Assembly (NCBI GenBank): GCA_966250865.1
Contig: CBINIT010000018.1
Span: 1-23,391, forward strand
Origin: CAYGGE01 sp966250865
Lineage (GTDB): Bacteria > Patescibacteriota > UBA1384 > CAYGGE01
Length of the DNA: 23,391 bases
Reading direction: 5' to 3'
The notes beneath the pieces were generated by a model. The model was given only the letters and a program-made list of their open reading frames with translations, searched no databases and had not been told where the DNA came from. The number at the start of each line of letters is the position of its first letter. Position 1 is the first letter of the stretch. The translations under genes were made by a program, and so were the position numbers. Positions 7,166 to 15,477 of the stretch are shown piece after piece.

Positions 7166-8398
7166 ATGAAAGAGCCAATTATTACTGTTAAGGACCTCAG
7201 TAAGCTGTACCGACTTGGTGGTACAAGCGGACCGTATCTTTCACTTCGTGACTCTATCACGGAGATGTTCCGTTTTGGAAAACAGTCGAAGAAAAAAGGT
7301 GAGGAATTCTGGGCACTTAAAGATATCAACCTCACCATCAACCGCGGAGAACGGGTTGGGATTATTGGTCGTAACGGGGCTGGAAAGAGTACCTTCCTTA
7401 AGATCCTTTCACAGATCAATCCGCCCACGACGGGAAGCGTTACACTTAATGGTCGTGTGGCCTCATTGCTCGAAGTGGGAACCGGTTTCCATCCTGAGCT
7501 GACGGGTCGGGAGAATATTTTCTTAAATGGTGCTATTCTTGGCATGACCCAATCCGAGATTCGTCGAAAGTTTGACGAGATTGTTGCCTTTGCTGAAATT
7601 GAACAGTTCCTTGATACGCCAGTGAAACGGTACTCAAGTGGCATGTATGTACGGTTAGCCTTTGCCGTAGCTGCCCACCTTGAACCCGAGATACTGCTTG
7701 TAGATGAGGTGCTGGCAGTTGGAGACGTGGAGTTTCAGAAGAAGTGTCTTGGCAAGATGGAGGAAGTAGGGAAGTCTGGACGGACAATTATCTTTGTCAG
7801 TCATAACATGGGAGCCATTGAACAGCTCTGTGACCAAGTTATCTTCCTCGAGAAGGGTCGAGTGAAGAAAATGGGCAATACCAGCGAAGTTATCGCTACC
7901 TACCTCAATCAATATGCCCACACTGGCGCCGTTCTTTCTTTTGATAAAGATAAAAATCGCAGTGCTAATATTACACAGGTTCGAATTCTAAACCAGGAAG
8001 GGAAACCCTCCAGTCAAATCCCCATTTGTGAGCCATTCTCAATAGAAGCAACCTACACGGTAGAAGAGCCGCTTCAAAACGCACTCTTAATCTTTGCCTT
8101 TTTTGCTGGAGGTGACTACCTTCTCCTTTCAGCTGAATCCGACAAGACTGGTGAGCTGAAGAACTACGAAAAAGGTACCTATGTAACACGGATTGCCATT
8201 CCTGCCTTTCTCTTCAATGTCGGCCCACATTATTTTGAAGTAGCCCTACACCAGCCATTTATCCAAGATTTTGACCGAAAGCAAGATATACAGTTCGAGA
8301 TTATGGATGTAGGCGATCCGCGTTCAGTTATCTTCAAGGGTCATAAATTTGGTAAGGTCGCTACGCATCTCGAGTATAAAACTGAGCATATAAGGTAA
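7166..8398 (+). CDS. wzt: Polysaccharide export ATPase with C-terminal glycan-binding domain (Wzt)
   Basis: This 410-residue ABC ATPase powers Wzm. Walker A is GRNGAGKS (68-75), the signature is YSSGMYVRL (from 156), Walker B ends in LLVDE (D180, E181), and the H-loop histidine is H213. The nucleotide-binding part ends near residue 245. A further 165 residues form a separate domain rich in alternating hydrophobic strands (IPICEPFSIEATYTV, TYVTRIAIPAFLF). This length and place match the Wzt C-terminal beta-sandwich, which in O-antigen exporters binds the modified non-reducing end of the chain. That implies the polymer is completed and capped in the cytoplasm before export, so the locus should encode or use a capping modification. 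The glycan specificity cannot be read from sequence. Confidence 0.93.
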   Translation: MKEPIITVKDLSKLYRLGGTSGPYLSLRDSITEMFRFGKQSKKKGEEFWALKDINLTINRGERVGIIGRNGAGKSTFLKILSQINPPTTGSVTLNGRVASLLEVGTGFHPELTGRENIFLNGAILGMTQSEIRRKFDEIVAFAEIEQFLDTPVKRYSSGMYVRLAFAVAAHLEPEILLVDEVLAVGDVEFQKKCLGKMEEVGKSGRTIIFVSHNMGAIEQLCDQVIFLEKGRVKKMGNTSEVIATYLNQYAHTGAVLSFDKDKNRSANITQVRILNQEGKPSSQIPICEPFSIEATYTVEEPLQNALLIFAFFAGGDYLLLSAESDKTGELKNYEKGTYVTRIAIPAFLFNVGPHYFEVALHQPFIQDFDRKQDIQFEIMDVGDPRSVIFKGHKFGKVATHLEYKTEHIR

Positions 8399-8401
8399 TT
8401 C

Positions 8402-9535
8402 ATGCACTACGATATTATTGTTGTTGGCGCAGGTATTTCTGGCGCGGTCTTGGCGGAGCGCTATGCGACGGTGTGTAACAAGAAAGTGCTTGTTCTGGAG
8501 AAGCGTGACCATATTGGTGGCAACTGCTATGACTACTATAACGAAGATGGCATCCTTACATCGAAGTATGGGGCGCATCTTTTTCATACCAATTACGAGG
8601 ACGTCTGGACCTACGTACATCAATTTAGTGATTGGTATCCGTATGAGCACAAAGTACTCAGTTATGTGGATGGCCAGCTTGTTCCAGTTCCAGTTAATAT
8701 CACAACTGTCAACAAACTCTTTGGGCTGAACATTCAAACCGAAGAAGAGATGCAACAGTGGTTGGCCGATACTGTAGAAAAGATTGAGGACCCGAAAAAT
8801 AGTGAAGAGTCGGCGCTGGCACGGGTTGGTAGAGTGCTCTATGAAAAAATGTTCAAAAACTATACGAAGAAACAGTGGGACATGTGGCCGGCTGAGCTTG
8901 ATGCGTTAGTCATGAACCGCATTCCGGTTCGCACCAACTTTGATGACCGCTATTTTACCGATACCTATCAGGCGTTGCCAGAAGGCGGCTATACGCCATT
9001 ATTTGAACGCATGCTCGATCATCCTAATATTACCGTAAGACTTAATACTGACTATATGGAAATAAAAGATCAATTAAGCGGCTTTGAAAAGCTTTTCTTC
9101 ACTGGACCAATTGATCAGTTTTTTGATAACAAATTTGATAAACTCCAGTATCGTTCACTGCGTTTTGAGTTCACTACCTATGACCAAGAGTATTATCAAG
9201 AGAACTCGGTTATTAACTATCCGAACGACTACGATTTTACTCGAATTGTAGAATATAAGCACTTTACGAAGCAAAAACATCCAAAGACTACGGTGTCTCG
9301 TGAGTATAGTACGTGGGAAGGTGAACCCTATTATCCCGTCCCTAATGAACGGAATCAAGAAATCTATCATAAGTATCAAGAAGAGGCAGAGAAGGCAGAG
9401 AAGGATAATATTTACTTTGTTGGTCGCTTGGCAAACTATAAGTATTTCAACATGGACCAAGCATTCAAAAATGCACTTGACCTCTTTGCTCGACTGAACC
9501 CTAAGTTTGATACAGCTCATGAGGTACGGTCATGA
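8402..9535 (+). CDS. glf: UDP-galactopyranose mutase
   Basis: This 377-residue flavoenzyme interconverts UDP-galactopyranose and UDP-galactofuranose. The FAD-binding motif VVGAGISGAVLAE is at the N-terminus, followed by EKRDHIGGNCYD and KYGAHLFHTNYEDVW, which are strong Glf signatures. The later YTKKQWDMWPAEL, RIPVRTNFDDRYF and GRLANYKYFNMDQA segments also fit bacterial Glf. Length is normal (E. coli enzyme about 367). It starts three bases after wzt and its stop overlaps the next start (ATGA at 9532-9535). Its presence predicts galactofuranose in the exported glycan. UDP-Gal is probably provided by one of the GalE-like epimerases in the window. Confidence 0.96.
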   Translation: MHYDIIVVGAGISGAVLAERYATVCNKKVLVLEKRDHIGGNCYDYYNEDGILTSKYGAHLFHTNYEDVWTYVHQFSDWYPYEHKVLSYVDGQLVPVPVNITTVNKLFGLNIQTEEEMQQWLADTVEKIEDPKNSEESALARVGRVLYEKMFKNYTKKQWDMWPAELDALVMNRIPVRTNFDDRYFTDTYQALPEGGYTPLFERMLDHPNITVRLNTDYMEIKDQLSGFEKLFFTGPIDQFFDNKFDKLQYRSLRFEFTTYDQEYYQENSVINYPNDYDFTRIVEYKHFTKQKHPKTTVSREYSTWEGEPYYPVPNERNQEIYHKYQEEAEKAEKDNIYFVGRLANYKYFNMDQAFKNALDLFARLNPKFDTAHEVRS

Positions 9536-10731
9536 TAATTACGTACTTTTTTACTGAGCTCGGGAAAAGTGGCGGTCCGCTCTGTCACTATCAGTTTATG
9601 GACGGTCTCGTTGCTAAGGGACATACTGTTTATGTAGTAACTGATACGGATGCTTTCCGCTGGCATAAAGACGCGCACCTTGAGAAACTTCAGGTTCGTT
9701 CCCAGGTTTCACCTGTTACGTATATCAAGGGTCTCTACAATGGAGTGCGCTATAGATTGGGGAAACTACCTGTCCCTACGGCAGCTGAGCTCATTGCACG
9801 ACACACAAAGTGTCTTATGCAACAGTACGAAGCACTAGGTATTTCAAGTGACGTCATGGTTGCTACCCATACGTTTACTGGTGAAGCAGTCTATCGGCTG
9901 GGACAAGGTAAGTCAATCGTTATGCACAACATGCATTTTGAAGAGCTTCTTTTTACCGACGAAAGTGACCGACTGACACTTCGCAGCATTAACTATCTGC
10001 CCCTTCACCACATTACCAACTGCCAGTGGCTTGAGCGAATGTTTAAGAACAACTACAATCTTGACTCAACGGTTATACCTCCAGGGATTGATCAGAAGCT
10101 TTTTGGCAGAGAGGTAACGGCTGAAAAATATCATACTGCTTCGAGGCTACGGTTATTAAGTTACTGCGATCCAACTCGGGCCTTCAAGGGTTATGATCAG
10201 CAGTTAGCAATTCTCGAACAACTCGTTAAAAAGAATAACAATTTCGAAATTATCTTTTATGGTCATGATCCAAAAACGGACCGATTTCCCTATCGTTATG
10301 CTGGTTGGGTGAGTCCAAAGGAGTTGGCAGATCTTTACGCGGACTCACATTTGCTCGTCTCATTTTCTTGGTACGAGTCTTTCCCTTTACCCCCAATTGA
10401 GGCGATGGCAGCTGGCTGCGCCGTGGCCACCAGTCAATATGGAACTGAGGATTACTTAACCGACGGGATAACCGGAGTATTTATTGATCCTTTCGACATC
10501 AAGACTAGTGTTCAGACCCTTGATCGGCTGCTCAATGACCGAGACCGTCTTTTCTCCCTGGCGAAGGCTGGTAAGAAGAAATCAATCGAATTTGTTTGGT
10601 CAAAACAAATTGATCAGCTGCATGACTGTCTAGCGAATCTATCTGTGCCGAATCACTTAGATATTGCGGCAATCCAACAAGGAAAATTCGAGGAATTTGA
10701 GAAGCTCAATGAACAAACCAAAAAATCCTGA
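9532..10731 (+). CDS. GT4-family glycosyltransferase (GT-B fold)
   Basis: This 399-residue retaining glycosyltransferase has an N-terminal acceptor half with the glycine-rich ELGKSGGPLCHYQ loop and a C-terminal donor half. The donor half shows SWYESFPLPPIEAMAAG, the GT4 E-x7-E type motif (E282, E290), followed by GTEDYLTDGITG. SYCDPTRAFKGYDQ marks the donor-domain start with a conserved basic residue. It is expected to act on the cytoplasmic membrane face, adding a sugar from a nucleotide donor during chain synthesis. Donor and acceptor are unknown. Its last 23 bases overlap the following GT2 gene. Confidence 0.88.
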   Translation: MIITYFFTELGKSGGPLCHYQFMDGLVAKGHTVYVVTDTDAFRWHKDAHLEKLQVRSQVSPVTYIKGLYNGVRYRLGKLPVPTAAELIARHTKCLMQQYEALGISSDVMVATHTFTGEAVYRLGQGKSIVMHNMHFEELLFTDESDRLTLRSINYLPLHHITNCQWLERMFKNNYNLDSTVIPPGIDQKLFGREVTAEKYHTASRLRLLSYCDPTRAFKGYDQQLAILEQLVKKNNNFEIIFYGHDPKTDRFPYRYAGWVSPKELADLYADSHLLVSFSWYESFPLPPIEAMAAGCAVATSQYGTEDYLTDGITGVFIDPFDIKTSVQTLDRLLNDRDRLFSLAKAGKKKSIEFVWSKQIDQLHDCLANLSVPNHLDIAAIQQGKFEEFEKLNEQTKKS

Positions 10732-11683
10732 AGTTAGTATTGTCTTGCCAGTTTACAATGGGGCACAGTACTTAGCAGCGGCTATCCAGAGTGTTCTCAG
10801 TCAAACGTATACGAATTTTGAGCTCATTATTATTGATGATGGTTCAAAGGATGATCCTCGGTCGGTAGTTGCGCGCTTTACTGATCCAAGAATTATATTC
10901 ATTGAACAGTCGAATTGTGGCCTAGCAACGACACTGAATATTGGTATAAAGAAAGCTAAGGGCCAATTCATTGCTCGTCAGGATCAGGATGATCTCTGGC
11001 ATCCGAAACATCTTGAACTTGAAGTACAATTTTTAGAGCAGCATCCCAAGTGCGGTATTGTTGGTACGAGTTCGCAAATTCAAGTTGGTGAAACGCTGAC
11101 CAACCGTCTCCTTAGACATCCGGAAACAAATAGCGAGCTGCAGTTCGCCGTATTGTTTGACTCGCCGTTTGTCCATAGCTCAGTGCTAATTCGACGGGAA
11201 GTTTTTGATGCGGTCGGATATTACACAACCGATCCTAATCGTCAGCCGCCAGAAGATTATGAACTCTGGTCGCGGGTTGCTCGAGAGTTTGAACTCGCAA
11301 ATCTTCCCGATATTTTGCATATTTACCGAGAGACGCCGGGAAGCATGTCTCGACCGGGCAACGTGGAGTTTGCGAAACGAGTCAGCCGTATTTGTCAGGA
11401 GAATATTGCTTTACTTCTTGGTCGTGAACTTGATGATGCCGAGGTGAAGGCTTTAGCTGCATTGACTCATCAGCCAACCAGCTCTTCCGTTCCGCTTTCC
11501 GAGCTCTTCGGTCTCGTAGATGAACTTGCTCGCGCCATATATGAAAAGTACGGCGGCGATCGGTCATCCTTACGCCGATTGGCAGAACAACAAAAACTCC
11601 GTCTTCGGCTCCATGCAGAGCACCGGTTTATTCCAAGGCTAGCCTATACTATACTAGGGAAGTTAAAACGCCATCTCTACTAA
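10709..11683 (+). CDS. GT2-family glycosyltransferase
   Basis: This 324-residue GT-A enzyme begins NPEVSIVLPVYNGAQYL, the usual GT2 start, and has the metal/nucleotide-binding motif D92-Q-D94-D95. A later ENYELW-type acceptor motif appears as PPEDYELWSRVA. The C-terminal quarter is basic and helical with no membrane helix. The start at 10709 is chosen because the earlier ATG at 10664 adds residues unlike any GT2 beginning; GAGAAG at 10699-10704 is its ribosome site. It overlaps the GT4 gene by 23 bases. The SPFVH-SS(V)-R block and EDYELWSR block recur in the GT2 at 17350, so the two look like relatives. Donor sugar is unknown. Confidence 0.88.
   Translation: MNKPKNPEVSIVLPVYNGAQYLAAAIQSVLSQTYTNFELIIIDDGSKDDPRSVVARFTDPRIIFIEQSNCGLATTLNIGIKKAKGQFIARQDQDDLWHPKHLELEVQFLEQHPKCGIVGTSSQIQVGETLTNRLLRHPETNSELQFAVLFDSPFVHSSVLIRREVFDAVGYYTTDPNRQPPEDYELWSRVAREFELANLPDILHIYRETPGSMSRPGNVEFAKRVSRICQENIALLLGRELDDAEVKALAALTHQPTSSSVPLSELFGLVDELARAIYEKYGGDRSSLRRLAEQQKLRLRLHAEHRFIPRLAYTILGKLKRHLY
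11645..11655 (+). promoter_or_regulatory. Possible internal promoter (overlapping TATACT hexamers)
   Basis: Two TATACT sequences, each one base off TATAAT, overlap at the end of the GT2 gene. A poor -35 match (TTTATT) lies 17 bases before the second. It precedes one of the few non-overlapping junctions in this gene series, so an internal promoter for the downstream genes is possible, but chance is a fair alternative. Confidence 0.22.
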
Positions 11684-11702
11684 GCCAAAACAAAGGGTTT
11701 GT

Positions 11703-12650
11703 ATGCACTATACCGTTATTGGTGGATCAGGATTTATCGGCTCGGCGCTTGTCCGACTGCTTCGGAGTAAGGGTGAATCAGTCACTATCGTTGACCGTAT
11801 GAAATCGAACGATCCTCTGCTTGCTGATGTCGCCTACGAACTGGGTGATTATGGCGATCGATCATTTCTCGAAAGAGTGCTGAGCGCAACTGATGTGGTT
11901 ATTCACCTTGCCTACGCTTCAGTGCCCAAGACCAGCTTTGAGGATCCTTTCTCAGATATTGAACATAACCTCCCGCCAACGCTTACGCTTTTCCAAGTAG
12001 CAAAAAGTTACCCGCTTAAAAAACTTATTCTTCTTTCTTCGGGTGGGACTGTCTATGGGAAAGTAGATCGGCTACCGATCACCGAAAATGCACCGACTAA
12101 TCCTATCTCGCCGTATGGAATCACCAAACTGTCGATCGAGAAGTATGGTCTCATGTTCCATGAGCTCTATGGTCTTCCGGTGACTATTCTCCGTCCGTCA
12201 AACGCTTACGGCGAGGGTCAGCTGCCCTATCGTGGTCAGGGATTTATCGCTACTGCCGTTGCCTCGATATTAGAGGACAAAGAAATTACGGTGTATGGTG
12301 ATACCGGTACCATTCGAGACTATATCCACGTTGACGATCTTGCTCACGGGATCTGGCATACGGTTATCAAGGGTTCGGCTGGTAGCGTGTACAATATCGG
12401 GAGTGGCGAGGGGCTAACCAACCAAGATATTTTAGATTCCATTGCCCGACTTGCTGCTAAAGAACAGCTTACGCCGAGAATTGTTCATGAAGCTACTCGT
12501 AGTTTTGACGTACCGGCCAATGTGCTTGAGAGTACTCGTCTTGAGCAAGAGACTGGCTGGTCGGCACAGGTAAGCTTTGACGATGGTTTAGAGCGAACCT
12601 GGGAATGGCTTAAGGCCCATCGAACGGTTTGGGGAGGCTCTCAGTCATGA
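11703..12650 (+). CDS. NAD-dependent nucleotide-sugar epimerase (GalE-like extended SDR)
   Basis: This 315-residue SDR has the Rossmann motif GGSGFIGSALV (G7, G10, G13 area), an active-site strand LSSGGTVYGK, and Y138/K142 in YGITK. RPSNAYGEGQ and YGDTGTIRDYIHVDDLAHG follow the GalE pattern. The likely reaction is C4 epimerisation of a UDP-hexose, plausibly UDP-Glc to UDP-Gal feeding the glf product, but similar enzymes act on GlcNAc or uronic acid forms. The ribosome site is AAAGGG at 11692-11697. It starts after a 19-base gap and ends with an ATGA overlap into the two-domain glycosyltransferase. It is the second of three such SDRs here and is clearly diverged from the other two. Confidence 0.83.
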   Translation: MHYTVIGGSGFIGSALVRLLRSKGESVTIVDRMKSNDPLLADVAYELGDYGDRSFLERVLSATDVVIHLAYASVPKTSFEDPFSDIEHNLPPTLTLFQVAKSYPLKKLILLSSGGTVYGKVDRLPITENAPTNPISPYGITKLSIEKYGLMFHELYGLPVTILRPSNAYGEGQLPYRGQGFIATAVASILEDKEITVYGDTGTIRDYIHVDDLAHGIWHTVIKGSAGSVYNIGSGEGLTNQDILDSIARLAAKEQLTPRIVHEATRSFDVPANVLESTRLEQETGWSAQVSFDDGLERTWEWLKAHRTVWGGSQS

Positions 12651-14536
12651 CGCCTAAGGTCTCAATCTGCATCCCAACGTATAAGCAAGTAGACTATCTT
12701 CGTAAAACGCTTCAATCAGTTGTTGATCAAACATTTACTGATTACGAAGTAGTGATTACGGATGATTCGCCAGACGACTCAGTCGAGCAGCTTCTCAAAG
12801 AGTTTAGATTTGGCAATAAACTGCAGTACGTTAAAAATGCAGAGCCGCTGGGCTCGCCGGAAAACTGGAATGCTGCTATCCGGTTAGCTAAAGGTGACTA
12901 TATTAAGATTCTTCATCACGATGACTGGTTCTCGCGAAAAACGAGCCTTGCTAAGTTCGTCCAATTACTTGATGATTTTCCAGAAGCTGATTTTGGTTTT
13001 AGCGCCACAGAGATCTGGAGAGTCGGCGCGCGTAAGCCAAACATCCACTGTGCTACCGACCAACAGCGCCAGTTGCTTCGGGAGCAGCCCGAGATATTAT
13101 TCTGCGGTAACTTTCTTGGTGCGCCGAGCACGACAATCTATCGGCGGACAGTCAAAGAGCTATTTGACCCAAAAATTAAGTGGGTTGTCGATATAGAATT
13201 TTACGTTCGCGTACTCAAAAAACATCCTGTATTTGCTTTTACCGATGCCCCCCTTATCGGTAACATCCACGGTGCTTCACACCAAGTAACGCAAGATTTT
13301 ATATATCAAAAAGAACGAGAGCTCGGTGAGTACATTTACTGGTTTAACCGACTTGATCAATCTATCGTGACAACCGCTCCCTACCGTAAGGCATGGGCCC
13401 GTTTATTCGGTCTCTACGGCGTGGCCTCGTTTGCCGATCTTGCGACAATCGCGACCGGCGAATTCAAGCCAAAACAATTCTTCAATGATGCGATAAGCGA
13501 TGCAGCTAATCTTCCGGCAAAAACCTCGTCTTCGTTGATATCGTCGCTTTTGCGCCGCCTCGGCTTGGTGCATGACGCGCCAGTGGGCTATAGCGAATAT
13601 TTCTCACCAGTGAGTTCCTGTCAGCTAGCCGATCTCCCCAAAGATACATCAGAGTTTTTCATTTTCACGGAGGTATATCGGTGTGGCAAAATTGGTCGGA
13701 TAGCGATTGAGAGCTTTCTCCGCCACCACAAAAAAGAAAAGATCCATGTTTTTGGGACGCCGGAGGATTTTCTGTGGCTTCCTCGAGATGAGAGGGTGGT
13801 CTGCGTCGACCTCACGGCCAATCCGTCAATTCTTGAAGGGTTTAACGCGGGCCACCGGGGCACAGCCCTACTGTGGGCTCACCTTATCAAGCAGCGTCCG
13901 GAACGTTTTTTGCTTCATTTCGATAGTGATGTTATCTTTCGACAGTCAGCCTTAGCTGATCTAACAGAGCCATTGTCAAAAGGCACCGATCTTATTGGCT
14001 ACCGACGTAATTATGTCCATAATCCCAATAACCGTGACGATGTACGACACCTCACCGACCTCTGCCAAACCGCCTTCTTTGGTTTTAATCGAGAAAAGGT
14101 TGGCGATTACGATGAGGCATTACTGGCAAAGATGTGCCAAGGCACATATAACCCTTACGGTCATCCTGTTATCGACTTTTTTGATCCTGTTATGTTCGAT
14201 ATCCTCCATCACGATGGGAAGATCGACCATCTTTCAGTCGATGACTATGGCGGCTGTGACATTAAAGGCAAGCGGACAACCAATCCATATCCAGAGCTCA
14301 ACACGTTGATCGACTTTGGGCATAAGTTTATCCACTTTTCCGCCGTAGGGAGTGGCATGAATTTCTATACCAACCGAAACAAAATTCGACGCGTTCCTCA
14401 GAGCTATCAGAATTACGCAATAGATAAGTACGCACTGTACTGCAAGCTATTTTATAGTGAAGTCTTAGACTGGCCAGTTGATGCTAAAACCTATCGTGCA
14501 TTGGTACAGGCAGTAAGGCCGGAGGGGCGATCGTGA
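12647..14536 (+). CDS. Two-domain glycosyltransferase: GT2 N-terminus plus second GT-A-like domain
   Basis: This 629-residue protein is about twice the length of a single GT2. Residues 1 to about 230 are a clear GT2: MTPKVSICIPTYKQ, DDSPDDS, and the metal motif H90-H91-D92-D93 (HHDDW). Residues from about 325 to 629 form a different domain beginning near FFIFTEVYRCGKIGR. It has LLHFDSDVIF, a DxD motif at D426/D428 in a strand-like setting, plus several His/Asp-rich stretches (FFDPVMFDILHHDGK). This suggests a second nucleotide-sugar transferase domain joined to the first, so one protein may add two sugars in turn. The second domain's family is not one I can name. The ATG at 12647 (ATGA overlap, GGGGAGG nine bases upstream) is preferred over 12629. 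Confidence 0.8.
   Translation: MTPKVSICIPTYKQVDYLRKTLQSVVDQTFTDYEVVITDDSPDDSVEQLLKEFRFGNKLQYVKNAEPLGSPENWNAAIRLAKGDYIKILHHDDWFSRKTSLAKFVQLLDDFPEADFGFSATEIWRVGARKPNIHCATDQQRQLLREQPEILFCGNFLGAPSTTIYRRTVKELFDPKIKWVVDIEFYVRVLKKHPVFAFTDAPLIGNIHGASHQVTQDFIYQKERELGEYIYWFNRLDQSIVTTAPYRKAWARLFGLYGVASFADLATIATGEFKPKQFFNDAISDAANLPAKTSSSLISSLLRRLGLVHDAPVGYSEYFSPVSSCQLADLPKDTSEFFIFTEVYRCGKIGRIAIESFLRHHKKEKIHVFGTPEDFLWLPRDERVVCVDLTANPSILEGFNAGHRGTALLWAHLIKQRPERFLLHFDSDVIFRQSALADLTEPLSKGTDLIGYRRNYVHNPNNRDDVRHLTDLCQTAFFGFNREKVGDYDEALLAKMCQGTYNPYGHPVIDFFDPVMFDILHHDGKIDHLSVDDYGGCDIKGKRTTNPYPELNTLIDFGHKFIHFSAVGSGMNFYTNRNKIRRVPQSYQNYAIDKYALYCKLFYSEVLDWPVDAKTYRALVQAVRPEGRS
14521..14525 (+). promoter_or_regulatory. 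Ribosome binding site supporting a GTG start
   Basis: GGAGG lies seven bases before the GTG at 14533, which overlaps the previous stop as GTGA. It supports a non-ATG start for the next GT2. Confidence 0.55.
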
Positions 14537-15477
14537 AAACTGATCTGGCGACCATCGATGTAGTCATCCCAGTCTACAACGGCGAAGCCTACGTCAAGGA
14601 AGCGCTAGACTCAGTGCTGGCTCAGTCGTTACAGCCAACGAAGATTCTCGTGATCGATGACGGCTCGACTGATGGAACTCGGATGGTGGTTGAGTCTATC
14701 GCGAAGACTAGTCCGATTGTTGTCTATATTCACAAGTCAAATGGGGGGTTGAGCTCAGCTCGTAACGCGGGCATCAAGCAGTCGAAGGCGCCATACCTTG
14801 CCTTTCTTGACGCTGACGATACGTGGGAGCCAACCAAGCTCGAGCGGCAGTGGGAAGTGTTTCGCCGATCAACAGACTCACTTCTTGGGGTTGTCTACTG
14901 TGACTATTTTATTATTGACGAGACTGGTAAGCGGAGAAATGACATCCCAACCTTCCCCTTGAATCGACAGATTTCTGGTAATATTTTTATGAGGCTTTTG
15001 GATGGTAACCAGGTGATCAGTAGCGGAAGCGGTGTTTTAGTGAAACGGGATTGTTTTGCCAGTGCAGGCCTCTTCGACGAGGCTCTTTCCACTAACGAAG
15101 ATTGGGATATGTGGCTTCGTATTGCACGCTCCTTTCACTATGACTTCGTTCCTGATAAATTGGTTGGTATACGGCGCCATCTGAGCAACATGTCGCGCCA
15201 GAGTACGACAATGCAGCTGGGCACGATCAATGTTCTCAATAAGTGGAGTGACATTCTGGCCAAGGAACGACGACTGTTTGGTGCCTATGGTGTTCGTCCG
15301 ATCGTTCCTTTCGTTCTTACACTGCTTCGTTATTGGAATGACCGCCCGTTTATACGAAAGATCGGCAAAACCATGTCGCCAGCGCTCAAGCGACATTTCC
15401 TTATTCACCTCATACCCGCCTTTCTTGAAGCCGCTGGCCGCTGGGCTGCCCGATCACTGAAACTGGAGACACGATGA
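14533..15477 (+). CDS. GT2-family glycosyltransferase
   Basis: This 314-residue inverting GT-A enzyme starts at GTG. It has TIDVVIPVYNGEAYV, VIDDGSTDGT, GGLSSARNAGI and the metal-binding D93-A-D95-D96 (FLDADDTWEP), which make a textbook GT2 N-terminal domain. EDWDMWLRIA follows at the expected acceptor-binding place. The C-terminus is basic with short hydrophobic stretches and could lie on the membrane surface. Stop and start codons overlap on both sides (GTGA at 14533, ATGA at 15474), so it is translated in series with the two-domain enzyme and the GT10 gene. Donor and linkage are unknown. Confidence 0.9.
   Translation: MKTDLATIDVVIPVYNGEAYVKEALDSVLAQSLQPTKILVIDDGSTDGTRMVVESIAKTSPIVVYIHKSNGGLSSARNAGIKQSKAPYLAFLDADDTWEPTKLERQWEVFRRSTDSLLGVVYCDYFIIDETGKRRNDIPTFPLNRQISGNIFMRLLDGNQVISSGSGVLVKRDCFASAGLFDEALSTNEDWDMWLRIARSFHYDFVPDKLVGIRRHLSNMSRQSTTMQLGTINVLNKWSDILAKERRLFGAYGVRPIVPFVLTLLRYWNDRPFIRKIGKTMSPALKRHFLIHLIPAFLEAAGRWAARSLKLETR

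Noticed and set aside
7150..7644. 164-residue open frame on the minus strand
   Set aside because: It lies opposite the ATPase core of wzt, including Walker A; composition is that of an antisense shadow.
9532..9535. Possible frameshift because of very many codon overlaps
   Set aside because: Both proteins at each overlap junction have complete, normal family ends and beginnings, so these are true coupled genes.
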